From assembly GCA_910575665.1 (NCBI GenBank), contig CAJTFB010000005.1, positions 1-64,000 of the forward strand: 64,000 nt of DNA. Direction: 5' to 3'. Source of the stretch: Eubacteriaceae bacterium. Lineage in GTDB: Bacteria; Bacillota; Clostridia; Lachnospirales; Lachnospiraceae. Both the position numbers and the translations under genes were made by a program. How positions within the stretch are numbered: position 1 is the stretch's first letter; each line of letters starts with the position of its first letter. Below are positions 34,357-44,347 of the stretch, piece after piece. The notes beneath the pieces were generated by a model. The model was not told the DNA's origin, ran no database searches, and saw only the letters and a list, made by a program, of their open reading frames with translations.

Positions 34357-35131
34357 TTACACCCCCATCTAAATAAGCTGACCGAAGCTCATTTTTACAG
34401 CGGCTGATAAACTCCTCCTCAGCACCGTCATCCTTCCCCTCGGTTTGCGCATCGATATAATTCTGTCTTAATTGTCCTAATTCTTCTTCGGTCTTTCCAA
34501 AAGAACTACCCTCCTGTACAAACAGCTCCTCCTGACCATTGAGCAGCAGCGCATACAAATACTGTTGAAGGGATTGTTCCTTATGATTTCTGGCATATGC
34601 TTCCTTGAATCCATTCGCAGCCTCCCGAAAAGAGGATACGTGAAACAGAGCGATTGCCTGATTATGCAGAAGATTCCCATACTCCTCCGTTGAAAAATGT
34701 TCTGCCATCTCTCCATAGAGAAGCTGTTTATACTCCAGCAGGCTCTTGCCATACTTGCCGGCACGAAGATAATGATCCGCCTTAATCTTGTTCTTCTCAT
34801 GGACCGGGAGATTTTCAATCTTCTTCATCACCGTTACCAGCTGCAAGATCTCCTCTTCCTTGTAATAATCGCAGGAACACATCAACGTAACTACCAGATC
34901 TTTGAGATCGTTCTTTTTCTGGAGCAGCACGTGCATTTTTTCCGCCAGCGCCTCCAGCCCTGCCTGCTCACAGAGCCAACTCACCAGCTTTTCGTCAAAA
35001 AACTCTTCCGTCACACTGTATATGTGATGGTACATATAATAACAAAGTTCCTCCAGCGAATACACTGGCGTCTCTGAGATGGGAATGATATATGGCTCCT
35101 TTGCCAATTCTCCCTTACACAAAATAAACAT
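34328..35131 (-). CDS. TPR-like helical protein, unknown
   Basis: A 267-aa soluble, all-helical protein. The middle (about 115-215) reads as two or three tetratricopeptide-like repeats, for example A-D-H-Y-L-R-A-G-K-Y-G-K-S-L-L-E-Y-K and N-Q-A-I-A-L-F-H-V-S-S-F-R-E-A-A-N-G-F. It is followed by an acidic tail. The N-terminal 60 residues (with E-L-C-Y-Y-M-Y-H-H-I-Y) are distinct. It is probably a scaffold that links the other products of this operon. It starts 13 nt after the Hsp70-like gene and overlaps the next one by 29 nt. Confidence 0.72.
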   Translation of the reverse strand: MFILCKGELAKEPYIIPISETPVYSLEELCYYMYHHIYSVTEEFFDEKLVSWLCEQAGLEALAEKMHVLLQKKNDLKDLVVTLMCSCDYYKEEEILQLVTVMKKIENLPVHEKNKIKADHYLRAGKYGKSLLEYKQLLYGEMAEHFSTEEYGNLLHNQAIALFHVSSFREAANGFKEAYARNHKEQSLQQYLYALLLNGQEELFVQEGSSFGKTEEELGQLRQNYIDAQTEGKDDGAEEEFISRCKNELRSAYLDGGVNDGIPMVSQ

Positions 35132-35144
35132 TTAATCGCTTCCT

Positions 35145-36353
35145 TTATTCAATCGTGATGATCTTTTCCCAGATCCGGCAGGAGGATGGAAAAACATCTC
35201 CAAAGCCCTTGTCTCTGACTGTGACAATGCATTTCTCCCTTCCGGCAAATCTAAGCTGCAGACCGATTCTCGCCCTTCTATCTGTCCTTCCAGGGATTCC
35301 CTCCATCGGGATACATTGTTTCATCCGATCTTTTGTCCGCATGTTCTTCACATTCAGTTCCAGTTCCCTGTCCCCGTCGGGAATCAGGTCGATCTCATGG
35401 TCAATCTGATACCAGGGAGTCCCTGCCCTGGCAAGGAGAATTTCCTGTGGCTTCCCGTCGGCATAAACATTCATGGAAATATTAACTTCCACCGTATCCT
35501 CATCCAGATACACGAACTCATCCAGCCTTCGTTCCTCTGATATTTCCCTGGCACAATAACAGGCTCCGCTCACATACAGATTATCTCCCTGAAACAGATG
35601 GCGTCCCACGCAGAGCTTTTTCATCACTGCTCTGGCAAAGCCCCCCTCAAACCCGGTGCCCGTCATATAAAGAGTCGTGATGATCTTCCCGTGGATAGCA
35701 CCTTGGACCATACCCTCAAAGACCGCATTCTTTTCCTCTTCGGTGCTTCCCTTCTCCTGAAATATTGGAATATAGTCGCTATAATCCCTCTCTTCCACGG
35801 TGGCCAGCATCGGCCGTTTATAACGGTCCGTCTCCATCTGAAGATACATCAGCCTGTCCCTCGTATAGTCAAATACACCTACCTGATTGATCCATAACTC
35901 TTTTTTCTGGCTCAACACATAATAGATAAAGCTTTGACGACGGTCAATGACCATCGCGCGGTCTCGGTGAATCCCGATCTTTGACAACGCCTGGTAAATA
36001 ATTCCGATAAACTGATAATCCCGGTACTCCGTGGTGACCACCAGCTGCCGGATGGATTCGTTGGGATACTTTTTCCGGGTCTTAGACAATATCTTGCGAA
36101 AAAATGTAGCCAGGATGTTTACCGGATCCGTCTCTCTTCCTGCTGCCATCACCGGCTCCTGGCAGTGGATCTTCGCCAGAAATCCCTCTATATACTCTTT
36201 TGTTCCCGGAACCGCTACCCTGGTAGGATAATCAATCCCATTCTCATCTCCAGATCTCAATATCTCCGGTTCCTGAAGCATCGGTCCCAGAACCGCGATC
36301 TGGGAAATATCATTTCTAATATCCAAGCCTACATACAGCCTTCGCTGGCTCAT
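35145..36353 (-). CDS. Hsp70/actin-like ATPase-fold protein, DUF5716 type
   Basis: A 402-aa protein that begins like an Hsp70 or actin: Y-V-G-L-D-I-R-N-D (phosphate-1 position, about 7-15), V-T-T-E-Y-R-D, a central I-N-Q-V-G-V-F-D-Y-T-R-D-R and L-Y-M-T-G-T-G-F-E-G-G-F-A, which resembles the adenosine-binding loop. The strict D-x-G-G-G-T of active Hsp70s is replaced, so ATP turnover is uncertain. The last 120 residues look beta-rich, like a substrate-binding domain. I recall the family as DUF5716, found next to DUF5717. It lies in the middle of the unknown-function operon, with GGAAAGG before the start. Confidence 0.75.
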   Translation of the reverse strand: MSQRRLYVGLDIRNDISQIAVLGPMLQEPEILRSGDENGIDYPTRVAVPGTKEYIEGFLAKIHCQEPVMAAGRETDPVNILATFFRKILSKTRKKYPNESIRQLVVTTEYRDYQFIGIIYQALSKIGIHRDRAMVIDRRQSFIYYVLSQKKELWINQVGVFDYTRDRLMYLQMETDRYKRPMLATVEERDYSDYIPIFQEKGSTEEEKNAVFEGMVQGAIHGKIITTLYMTGTGFEGGFARAVMKKLCVGRHLFQGDNLYVSGACYCAREISEERRLDEFVYLDEDTVEVNISMNVYADGKPQEILLARAGTPWYQIDHEIDLIPDGDRELELNVKNMRTKDRMKQCIPMEGIPGRTDRRARIGLQLRFAGREKCIVTVRDKGFGDVFPSSCRIWEKIITIE

Positions 36354-36431
36354 AGCTAATCAAACCTTTCCAATCTTACTCACATGCCGCAAGTGGCAGC
36401 ACCTGCCTTAGCTCAACAGCGCGAATTTGAA

Positions 36432-39400
36432 CTAAAGTGGAACAAACAGCTTCCCAGAGATCTCCTGCATAGATCGGTACTTTCGGATCAGCTGGCGAAG
36501 CACTTCGTCTTCCCCATTCTCCCGCGCCTGGATCATGCAGTTCACCAGCTCATAAAAAGCGGCTGCCTCTCGTCCCGGTTCCCCTGTCTCCCCAAAAGTT
36601 TCCTCATCCGCCCGGATCACTCCCTGCCGGACTGGGCGGGGTTCTCTCCCGGCAAAAATTTGATAATGAACTGTCTCTCCCCGGAATAATAAGGTCTCAT
36701 ACACATAGATATCCTGGAATACCGGCTTCATCTGACAGATCTCTTTTTCCCCATCCTCATGGGAGAGCTCGATATAGATATCTTTACTGTGGGAATAATA
36801 TAACTGGATGATGTTCCCATGAAGTACCGCAAAAGGAACCTCCACTTTGCCGACAAATCCCTTCATAAAGGAAAATATCCTGCCAGTGGAAGCATAATGG
36901 GACAGATGATACTCGATGTACTCCCTCTCTGCCTCTGTATATTCATCCTTTTGGGCATAATAGCGAAGAGAGGCCAGTATCATACTCTGATTCTCCTCTG
37001 AGAGCCCCTCTCGGCGAATCTTCTCCCAGATCCCCTCCGGCATCTGCCACCTCTCCGTCAAATACCCATAGGAGATACCTCCCAAAAAAGCTTTGACAAG
37101 TATCCGGTTCGCCCCATACTCATAATAATCTACGAAGATATCCGCATATTTTTCCAGATTATCTTCCACGAACAGAGCCTGACCCAGAAGCCGTTCTGTC
37201 CCACCATCCGATATCTCCGCCCCGTTCTTCCTGGCGGTCTGATATATGTCATAAAGCACCGAAATGCTCCCCATATAAAAATCTACCAGATAAGAAAGAA
37301 TCTTCTTGTTTTTTATGCCTCTCTGGTATAAGAAACTGCAGAGTTTCATATAATACGGCTCGAAATGCTCCCTGTCCTCCTCCAACTTCCAAGTGATCAG
37401 AAGTAAAAGAAGTTTCAGGCTACAGCTGGTGATCTCATACTTTTTCAGTGCGCTCAGCGCCTCATCCTTCCATTCGTGCTGAATCATCGTCTGCAGGATC
37501 CCCGCGCGTCTCTCCTGGGTCAGATAGAGGAAATCAATGCCGCGAATCACCTCTTCTAGCAGCAGTTCCTCGCCGATGGCTTTATAATAGTCATAGAGAA
37601 TAAGCAGAGTTTTCTGTCTGTATTCCACGCCAGGCACCTGACGACGAATCATGGTGTGTAGGAGAATAGCATCCTTGGCTCCGATATCCTTCTTTTTCAA
37701 TATCTCAGAAAATAAATACAGCAGAAGTACGGGATTCTCGGAACCATTTTCGTAGCAGCCCTGTGCCATACATTCCAGATTTAATATCTTTGTCAAGGTG
37801 TAAGGCACTGAATCCCCATGATAATAACCGTTCTTATCTACGAAATACAATTTATAATTTGACGTCCCAATACTGACATCTGCCTCTCCATTGACGAGAT
37901 TATAAACCATCTCCCCGCCGCCCTCATCATGAAGGACTACCACCCGTTCCATATTCTTGTTATGGCAGTGAAGCCGATGGGCAAATAAAATCCCAGGCAG
38001 CTCTCTGGCGATCCGGTCTTTACATTTGTCCACACTGAAAAATTCTTCATATAGCACCGCCAATTCTGGACTGATGTGATGATCATACAGCTGCCGAAGC
38101 GTATATTCCTGCATCGCCTCATGATAACTCTGATAATATTCTGGATATCTTTCCTGGTTCCTGACAATACTTGCATAAAGCCCAGCCCGAACGGAATCCC
38201 TTAAATGATTCTCATACTGAAAATAAGTTGCCACCACTGGCAGAGCTTCATCATAACACGCCTTGTCCATAGTGTACATATAGTATTCAAAAAGCTCCGT
38301 CAGACGCAATCTCCTCTCCACCCCAAGGCGAAACCATTTAAAATATCTAGCCTCCAGCTTCTCCGTCCGAATCATCAGAGCACAGATACTTTGAAGAGTG
38401 TCCTCACTGCCATATAGCTCATAACAGCCCTGCAACACAGACAGGAGTGCAGGAGTGCATTTCTTCTGGCGCACTGCCAGAAAAGATACTGCCATCGCTA
38501 GATCCTCAGTAATTAAATCGTGCCTTAACCCAAATCTGAGCGCTCCTATCCTACTGCTGTCCAATTTCAGGAGTTCCGGCTCCTGTAGCAGTAGTAACAT
38601 TCGGTATAAATGCAGATAGGGACTGACTGCCCCCTCCTTCCAAAGCAGGTCCAGCTCCTCCATCAAACTCTGGGAGCTGCCCTGAAAATACCCCAGCCGC
38701 TCCAACATAACGAGAAGACGCCAGTGATGGCAGCCGTTGTCATAATATTCCCTGACCCTCCGACACAGCTCACTTTTTTCCTCAAGAGAACCCAGGGCAA
38801 GACACCTTATATACATTGTGGTCAGATAACAGAACACCTTACTCACGCTATCTCCCAACGCTGGTGCCGGCATCCCTGTCACCGCATTGACAAAAGCGGT
38901 CATTTTTCTCTCTTCTCCGGTCAAAACTGCCATGTAACCTTCCAGGAGAACATCGTTTCCCTTGCTGAGACTGCCGATGCCTTCCCGGTTCTCTACCAGC
39001 ACCCGAAGCCACTCATCTTTCAAACTGCTGTTCATCATGTACTGAATATGATATCTTGTCAGCAGCCCAGGCAGCTTGTCCAGACTGCGCTTTTTCGCCC
39101 TCTCTTTCCTTCCTCGAATCCCGTGAAGCCTCACCCCGATCTCCAGTTTCTGGTACACATTTTCCAGAAGGATCACACAGCGGTGAATCCCCTCAGGGAC
39201 CTTCGAGGCCTGAATATAAAAGGCAAGGACCGCTTGGTTTTGCAAAAAATCCTTATTATTGAGGTTATTTTTTTCCAATGAAATGTAAGAACTTTTCGTA
39301 CTCACCTGGATCCCCGCCATTCCCCAGCTATCTATAGCGATCAGGATCTCACCATCGATGTCTTCGTCCCTAACCTCAAAGGAAATCTGCCTTTTATTCG

Positions 39401-39977
39401 CTGCAAACCGCACTGGCTTTTTGTCACCATGAGCTACCAAAAACTCTTCCAGTGCCTGCCTTTTTGGATTTTTCATAGTTAAATTTTGATATAATCTTTT
39501 TTCTCCCCACTCTTGCAGATAAATCTTTTTGAATTTATCATGATAAAAGATCGTGACTGCCTCTTCAAAGTTTTCCCTGGCAAGCTCCACAAATTCTTCA
39601 TAGGAATGAATCTCCCCGTCAGAACTGCGAAGGCATCTCGGCAATACCCGGATCTCATATGGCAGCATATATTCCCCGCAGTCCGTCACGATACAGAGAT
39701 CTCCCGTCATGATCTCCCCCGCTTTTTTATTGGATGCATATACCTTTGCCGTAATTTCATTTTCTTTCCCATCAAAAACTGGCAGAAATTCTATATTGAA
39801 ATGATCCACCGCTCCAAATCCCTTGATCTTCGTCCCGGCTGAATTGGACACCGTAAAGGAGGCAGCGGCTTCCCCTCCCTCAACAACTTCCAGCTTCAGA
39901 CAGTCCATAGAACAGACGATCTCAGGCTGCTCATATATAAATCTACCCTGAGCCAGTGACATGACTTTCTCTCTCAT
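36432..39977 (-). CDS. Giant DUF5717-type protein
   Basis: A 1181-aa protein without membrane helices or signal peptide. The first 270 residues look like beta-sandwich domains (F-N-I-E-F-L-P-V-F-D-G-K, then a repeat-like S-F-E-V-R-D-E-D-I-D-G-E-I). Residues of about 290-1000 are helical repeats, rich in leucine and tyrosine and like solenoids. The C-terminal 180 residues return to beta structure. I recall the family as DUF5717, always with DUF5716. A large scaffold that the Hsp70-like partner loads or remodels is a reasonable guess. It is 16 nt downstream of the three-TM gene; the 78-nt gap before DUF5716 holds no gene. Confidence 0.75.
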   Translation of the reverse strand: MREKVMSLAQGRFIYEQPEIVCSMDCLKLEVVEGGEAAASFTVSNSAGTKIKGFGAVDHFNIEFLPVFDGKENEITAKVYASNKKAGEIMTGDLCIVTDCGEYMLPYEIRVLPRCLRSSDGEIHSYEEFVELARENFEEAVTIFYHDKFKKIYLQEWGEKRLYQNLTMKNPKRQALEEFLVAHGDKKPVRFAANKRQISFEVRDEDIDGEILIAIDSWGMAGIQVSTKSSYISLEKNNLNNKDFLQNQAVLAFYIQASKVPEGIHRCVILLENVYQKLEIGVRLHGIRGRKERAKKRSLDKLPGLLTRYHIQYMMNSSLKDEWLRVLVENREGIGSLSKGNDVLLEGYMAVLTGEERKMTAFVNAVTGMPAPALGDSVSKVFCYLTTMYIRCLALGSLEEKSELCRRVREYYDNGCHHWRLLVMLERLGYFQGSSQSLMEELDLLWKEGAVSPYLHLYRMLLLLQEPELLKLDSSRIGALRFGLRHDLITEDLAMAVSFLAVRQKKCTPALLSVLQGCYELYGSEDTLQSICALMIRTEKLEARYFKWFRLGVERRLRLTELFEYYMYTMDKACYDEALPVVATYFQYENHLRDSVRAGLYASIVRNQERYPEYYQSYHEAMQEYTLRQLYDHHISPELAVLYEEFFSVDKCKDRIARELPGILFAHRLHCHNKNMERVVVLHDEGGGEMVYNLVNGEADVSIGTSNYKLYFVDKNGYYHGDSVPYTLTKILNLECMAQGCYENGSENPVLLLYLFSEILKKKDIGAKDAILLHTMIRRQVPGVEYRQKTLLILYDYYKAIGEELLLEEVIRGIDFLYLTQERRAGILQTMIQHEWKDEALSALKKYEITSCSLKLLLLLITWKLEEDREHFEPYYMKLCSFLYQRGIKNKKILSYLVDFYMGSISVLYDIYQTARKNGAEISDGGTERLLGQALFVEDNLEKYADIFVDYYEYGANRILVKAFLGGISYGYLTERWQMPEGIWEKIRREGLSEENQSMILASLRYYAQKDEYTEAEREYIEYHLSHYASTGRIFSFMKGFVGKVEVPFAVLHGNIIQLYYSHSKDIYIELSHEDGEKEICQMKPVFQDIYVYETLLFRGETVHYQIFAGREPRPVRQGVIRADEETFGETGEPGREAAAFYELVNCMIQARENGEDEVLRQLIRKYRSMQEISGKLFVPL

Positions 39978-39993
39978 CGCAATTTCTCCCCGA

Positions 39994-40965
39994 TTATGAT
40001 GATGTTTGCTCTATGCGTTTGATCAGTGCCTCAATGAAACGCATCTCCATATCGCGGCATCCCGTCAGGGAATAAGTTCCCACCGCCTTCATCGCCTCCA
40101 TGGCGATCTGCAGAGCTGCTCCCTTATCTTTTTTGACAAAATACAGCCAATAGGCGAAAACTCTCTTTATATTCGCCTCCTCATTGCCCTCTATTTTTGC
40201 CTGAAATGATTTTCCATAAAAATGTGCCTTTCCCTCGTTGGGCTGAATGATCACATTGTAAAAAACAAATTCACATAAACTGGATATCTCTCCCCGGGAC
40301 CATTTATCCGGCACATGATTCTCCATCTCATCCATGACCCTCCGAAGACTATCATAATCACCCTGATCTAGAAAATGATAATACAACATAAGAAGATACT
40401 TTTTGTAAACAGATAAATCGATCAGTTTACCCGTGTAGGCTACTATCTGGACTTCTAACTCCGCCGGTGCCCTGCCCTCTCGAATCGCCGCATAGCACCG
40501 CTCGTACTCACGTCTCATAATCCCGGCCGCCCCGCTGCCTGCCTTCTGCTTCTGATTGAATGCTAGAAGCACCATCAGTACCAAAGTATACCCCACCATA
40601 ACCATGGCCATCGGCACCGTAAAGACATTTTTTGGCATAAGCTTTGTCCCCCAGATCTGAAAGCAGGCTGTCTCTGTAAAAAACAGTGCCACCGCCATAG
40701 AAAATGCCCCGTAGATCAGATTTCTCATCCGTGTATCCTTCGGATCTGTCATACGGCAGCTTATGTAAGGCTGTGGATCACACAGCCCGATAGAATATCC
40801 TTTGTTTTTCTTACGAATCTTTATCATAAAAAATATAAAGTGATCAAACTTGAAGTGTAACAATAATCCCCCCACGATTTTGCCAATAGCGGCAGCAATT
40901 CCTATGATGATATAACCTGCCAGTGCACCGCCTGCACACATAAAAAACTGAGCTGCCCCGTCCAT
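39994..40965 (-). CDS. Three-helix membrane protein, unknown
   Basis: A 323-aa protein, the first gene of the operon. Hydrophobic segments lie at about 8-36, 82-102 and 116-136, and the rest is a helical cytoplasmic domain of about 180 residues. That domain has TPR-like spacing (Y-L-L-M-L-Y-Y-H-F-L-D-Q-G-D-Y-D-S-L). I do not know a named family. It would place the complex encoded by the operon at the membrane together with the coiled-coil hairpin protein. The ATG at 40965 follows AAAGGCGG by about 9 nt; the promoter at 41022-41050 is the start of the transcript. Confidence 0.7.
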   Translation of the reverse strand: MDGAAQFFMCAGGALAGYIIIGIAAAIGKIVGGLLLHFKFDHFIFFMIKIRKKNKGYSIGLCDPQPYISCRMTDPKDTRMRNLIYGAFSMAVALFFTETACFQIWGTKLMPKNVFTVPMAMVMVGYTLVLMVLLAFNQKQKAGSGAAGIMRREYERCYAAIREGRAPAELEVQIVAYTGKLIDLSVYKKYLLMLYYHFLDQGDYDSLRRVMDEMENHVPDKWSRGEISSLCEFVFYNVIIQPNEGKAHFYGKSFQAKIEGNEEANIKRVFAYWLYFVKKDKGAALQIAMEAMKAVGTYSLTGCRDMEMRFIEALIKRIEQTSS

Positions 40966-41021
40966 ACATATATCCGCCTTTCTCTAAAAGTCCTCGGATT
41001 TACATCCAGATCCTATATATA

Positions 41022-41050
41022 ATTGTATATAAATACAGCGGTTTTGTAAA
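41022..41050 (-). promoter_or_regulatory. Strong promoter of the DUF5717/DUF5716 operon
   Basis: On the minus strand TTTACA (41045-41050) and TACAAT (41022-41027) are exactly 17 bp apart, about 57 nt before the first start codon. No terminator is seen between this site and ytaF upstream, so ytaF read-through may add to expression. Confidence 0.75.
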
Positions 41051-41080
41051 TAGGAAATTCCAGTGCATTCCTCCTGCGCA

Positions 41081-41629
41081 CTACTGCAGCGCTCCCGCCA
41101 GCTGCATAACTCCGATGACAGCCAGGGCGATGCCTGCAAAATAGTGAGAGGCTCCGATACACTTTACCCTTTTATCTGCCAGCAGCAAAAATCCATAGGT
41201 AAGAATCCCCACAACAAAAGGAAATATATACGCTTCTGCTCCCATGGCACACAGACTGAGACCACCACAGAATGAATCCGAGGCTAGGACACCTCCCAAC
41301 AGAACTCCTTCCCATGGATCGATGGTCTTAGAGGAATCCGCATCATAATTCTTTTCTTCCCGGTGATGATAGACACCCCAGACCGACCGCACACCGATCA
41401 CAAACAGCACAAAACCTCCTGCCATCTGGATGTAGGCCGTATCGATAAAATGCCCCATGCCATTTCCCAAGAACACGGCTGCCATGGATGTAATAGCGGA
41501 GACCAGCGCCACGATCGCTTTCGTGTACCAGGGGATACGGATATCCCCTGCCCGGTATGCAGCCCCCACCGCCCAGGAATCAATGCTGGCGGATAAACCA
41601 AGCAATATTATCTTGATCACGTTCTCCAA
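41081..41629 (-). CDS. ytaF: Sporulation membrane protein YtaF / MntP-like
   Basis: A 182-aa protein with six hydrophobic segments and the family's acidic helix motifs: L-S-A-S-I-D-S-W-A-V-G near the N-terminus and L-A-S-D-S-F-C-G-G in the fourth helix. The relatives are MntP manganese exporters and the sporulation-induced YtaF of Bacillus. The first codon is TTG (41629) with AGGAG just upstream; a GTG four codons on is an alternative. A histidine-containing loop (H-H-R-E-E-K) separates the two halves. Confidence 0.85.
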   Translation of the reverse strand: MENVIKIILLGLSASIDSWAVGAAYRAGDIRIPWYTKAIVALVSAITSMAAVFLGNGMGHFIDTAYIQMAGGFVLFVIGVRSVWGVYHHREEKNYDADSSKTIDPWEGVLLGGVLASDSFCGGLSLCAMGAEAYIFPFVVGILTYGFLLLADKRVKCIGASHYFAGIALAVIGVMQLAGALQ

Positions 41630-41661
41630 ATTCTCCTAAAATCCGACTTATTTATTTTATC

Positions 41662-41690
41662 TTATGATTATCCCGGAGAAAAGTTATAAT
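41662..41690 (+). promoter_or_regulatory. Promoter of the P-type ATPase gene
   Basis: TTATGA (41662-41667), a 17-bp spacer and a perfect TATAAT (41685-41690) lie 51 nt before the ATG, divergent from ytaF. Confidence 0.65.
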
Positions 41691-41741
41691 TCCCGATTTA
41701 GAGACATAAAAATGATGTAAAACAGATTCGGGACAACAGGG

Positions 41742-44300
41742 ATGAAAAATAAAAGCGACTGGTACAATACACCTACAAAAGAGGTCGAAAAACATTTTCA
41801 CACAGATGTAGAAAACGGATTACACCAGAAAAAAGCGGAGGCATTTCTTCAGAAATATGGAAAAAATCAGCTGGCACATAAAAAACCGGACAGCATGTTG
41901 AAAAACTTTATCGACCAGTTCAAGGATTTTATGATCATAACTCTCCTGATCGCCGCCGGCATCTCCTTTGCTGTCTCCTGTCTGGAGCATCGGATGGACT
42001 TGATCGAGCCCTCTATCATACTCGCCATCGTGATTATTAATGCAATTCTGGGCGTTGTTCAGGAGGCAAAAGCGAGACGTTCCCTGGAGGCCCTAAAAAA
42101 CCTCTCCGCCCCTCTGGCACTGGTGTACCGAGACGGAGATTTAAAGCAGATCGATTCCTCTCTCTTGGTTCCCGGGGATCTTATCGTGCTGGAAGCGGGA
42201 AATCTCGTTCCTGCCGATGCGAGAATCGTATCTGTCATGGGACTCTCCATCGAGGAATCCACCCTGACCGGAGAGACAAATCCCATAGAAAAATCCACCT
42301 CTCCCCTCCAACAAGAAAATCTTCCGGTGGCAGAGCAGGTCAATATGGCTTTTTCTGGAACACTTGTCATCTCCGGACACGGTCTTGCTATCGTGACCGC
42401 CACTGGCATGAATACTGAGCTGGGACACATCGCCGGAATGATCTCTTCCGAGACGCCGCCGGATACACCGCTCCAGAAAAAACTGAACCATACGGGAAAA
42501 CTCCTAGGGACACTGGCACTGATCATCTGCCTTGTTCTGTTTGTCCTTGGAATATATAAAAAGCAGCCCGTCTTTTCCATGTTTATGACCTCCGTCAGTC
42601 TGGGGGTGGCGGCAATCCCAGAGAGCCTTCCTGCCCTGGTCACGATCATGCTCTCCCTAGGGGTGGAGCGAATGGCGAAAAAACGCGCTATCATCCGCAG
42701 GCTTCCCGCTGTGGAAACCCTTGGCAGCGCCACCGTGATCTGTTCTGACAAAACTGGAACTCTCACGGAAAACAAAATGACCGTTGTAAAAACCTATACG
42801 ATGGACACCGCTCAGCGTTTATTTACATATTTCTGCCTGTGCAGCCACGGCATCGATCCCATGGAGAAAGCGTTGTGGGAGTACGCCGATACCCTGTCCA
42901 TAAATATGGAGGCAGAGCAGAAAAAAAGACATCTGAAAGACGAACTTCCCTTTGATTCCAAGCGCAAACGAATGACAACATTTCACGAAACCTCAAAGGG
43001 TCTTATGAGTATCACCAAAGGCGCTCCGGAAATTATTCTCAAACACTGCAGCCATATCCTGATCGACGGAGAAAAGAAAACGATCACCCACAGCATTAGG
43101 CGGAATATCGAACAAATTTTCCAGGGATTTGCCAAAGATGCTTTGCGGGTGCTTGCCCTTGCCTACCGAGAGGATATCGGCTCCCACCTGAAACACGACA
43201 AATCCGTCTACGAGGAGAATATGGTATTTGTGGGCCTAGCTGGCTTTATGGATCCTCCCAGAAAGGAGGCAGAATTTGCAGTCACAAAATGTCGCCACGC
43301 GGGAATTCGTCCTGTGATGATCACCGGCGACCATCAGGTCACCGCTTCCGCCATCGCCCATAAGCTGGGGATCTGCCGTCATCACGAACAAGTCATGAGC
43401 GGAGCCCAGTTAGACCAGATCAGCGATGCCGAGCTCTCCCGTGTCATCTATCAATACCCAGTCTTTGCCAGAGTTTCTCCAGCTCACAAAGTTCGTCTTG
43501 TAAAAGCGTTTCAGAACAATGGAGAGGTAGTAGCCATGACCGGGGATGGCGTCAATGACGCACCAGCGCTCCAAAAAGCGGATATCGGCTGTGCCATGGG
43601 CAGATCCGGAACCGACGTGGCAAAGAATGCTGCCGATATGATCCTGATGGACGATAATTTTGCCACCATTGTCGATGCGGTGGAAGAGGGCAGAGGGATT
43701 TTCCAGAACATAAAAAAGGCCGTTCATTTTCTCCTTTCCTGCAATATTGGGGAGATCATGACGATCTTTGTGGCAATCCTATTGGGAAGAGCCGCACCGC
43801 TGCTCCCGGTACAGCTCCTATTCATCAATCTTGTTACCGATTCCTTTCCCGCCATCTGCCTGGGACTGGAACCGCCGGAAAACGATATTATGAACCATCC
43901 TCCGGTGTCTGCGGCGAAGGGACTCTTTGGAGGCGGCGGTATGTTTACCATCATCGTCGAGGGCATGTTCATCGGCTCCCTGGCTCTGTTCGCCTATATG
44001 CTGGGCGGAGATGCCGCGGGAAGTACGATGTGCTTCGCTGTGCTCTCCCTGTCGCAGCTGATCCATTCCCTGAACATGAGAAGCAGCACCCACTCTATCT
44101 TTCAGATTGGATTTTTCACCAATAAAAAGCTTCTGTTCAGTGTGATCTTCTGCATCGCCTTGCAGTGCGCCGCCATATCCGTTCCCACACTACAGATGAT
44201 CTTCCACACCACATCCCTGTCGATTTCCCAGTGGATCTTAGTAGGGATACTGGCACTGATGCCAGTACCGCTGGTGGAACTGGAGAAAAGGGCTGGCTGA
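41742..44300 (+). CDS. Cation-transporting P-type ATPase (calcium/PMA type, P2)
   Basis: A 852-aa ion pump of the SERCA-like P2A class. The order is an N-terminal cation-ATPase domain (Y-N-T-P-T-K-E-V-E), the actuator T-G-E-T near 169-172, the helix-4 P-E-S-L-P-A-L-V-T ion-site motif, then the phosphorylation site C-S-D-K-T-G-T-L-T and the hinge [12 protein letters not shown]. The last helices carry [16 protein letters not shown] and N-L-V-T-D favour calcium, but manganese or other ions are possible. The ribosome site (ACAGGG) is weak. The stop codon lies inside the copy-C hairpin, so the last codons (E-K-R-A-G) come from repeat sequence. Confidence 0.92.
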   Translation: MKNKSDWYNTPTKEVEKHFHTDVENGLHQKKAEAFLQKYGKNQLAHKKPDSMLKNFIDQFKDFMIITLLIAAGISFAVSCLEHRMDLIEPSIILAIVIINAILGVVQEAKARRSLEALKNLSAPLALVYRDGDLKQIDSSLLVPGDLIVLEAGNLVPADARIVSVMGLSIEESTLTGETNPIEKSTSPLQQENLPVAEQVNMAFSGTLVISGHGLAIVTATGMNTELGHIAGMISSETPPDTPLQKKLNHTGKLLGTLALIICLVLFVLGIYKKQPVFSMFMTSVSLGVAAIPESLPALVTIMLSLGVERMAKKRAIIRRLPAVETLGSATVICSDKTGTLTENKMTVVKTYTMDTAQRLFTYFCLCSHGIDPMEKALWEYADTLSINMEAEQKKRHLKDELPFDSKRKRMTTFHETSKGLMSITKGAPEIILKHCSHILIDGEKKTITHSIRRNIEQIFQGFAKDALRVLALAYREDIGSHLKHDKSVYEENMVFVGLAGFMDPPRKEAEFAVTKCRHAGIRPVMITGDHQVTASAIAHKLGICRHHEQVMSGAQLDQISDAELSRVIYQYPVFARVSPAHKVRLVKAFQNNGEVVAMTGDGVNDAPALQKADIGCAMGRSGTDVAKNAADMILMDDNFATIVDAVEEGRGIFQNIKKAVHFLLSCNIGEIMTIFVAILLGRAAPLLPVQLLFINLVTDSFPAICLGLEPPENDIMNHPPVSAAKGLFGGGGMFTIIVEGMFIGSLALFAYMLGGDAAGSTMCFAVLSLSQLIHSLNMRSSTHSIFQIGFFTNKKLLFSVIFCIALQCAAISVPTLQMIFHTTSLSISQWILVGILALMPVPLVELEKRAG

Positions 44301-44325
44301 AAAGCGCAGCCCTCCGAGGAATCAG
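44286..44325 (-). terminator. 3'-end module, copy C (truncated)
   Basis: On the minus strand the hairpin AGGGCTG...CAGCCCT with a loop of CGCTTTTCAGC is followed by TTTTC. It matches copy D at nearly every position, including the start of the next segment (GCTGATTC). The remaining parts (linker, first hairpin) are missing; the 156-bp inverted-repeat element begins 23 bp further on. It overlaps the ATPase stop codon. Confidence 0.6.
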
Positions 44326-44347
44326 CTTCATACTAGTACAATGAATA

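Noticed and set aside
36384-36689. Plus-strand frame over the gap between the DUF5716 and DUF5717 genes
   Set aside because: Most of it is antisense to DUF5717, and the composition is that of a shadow frame.
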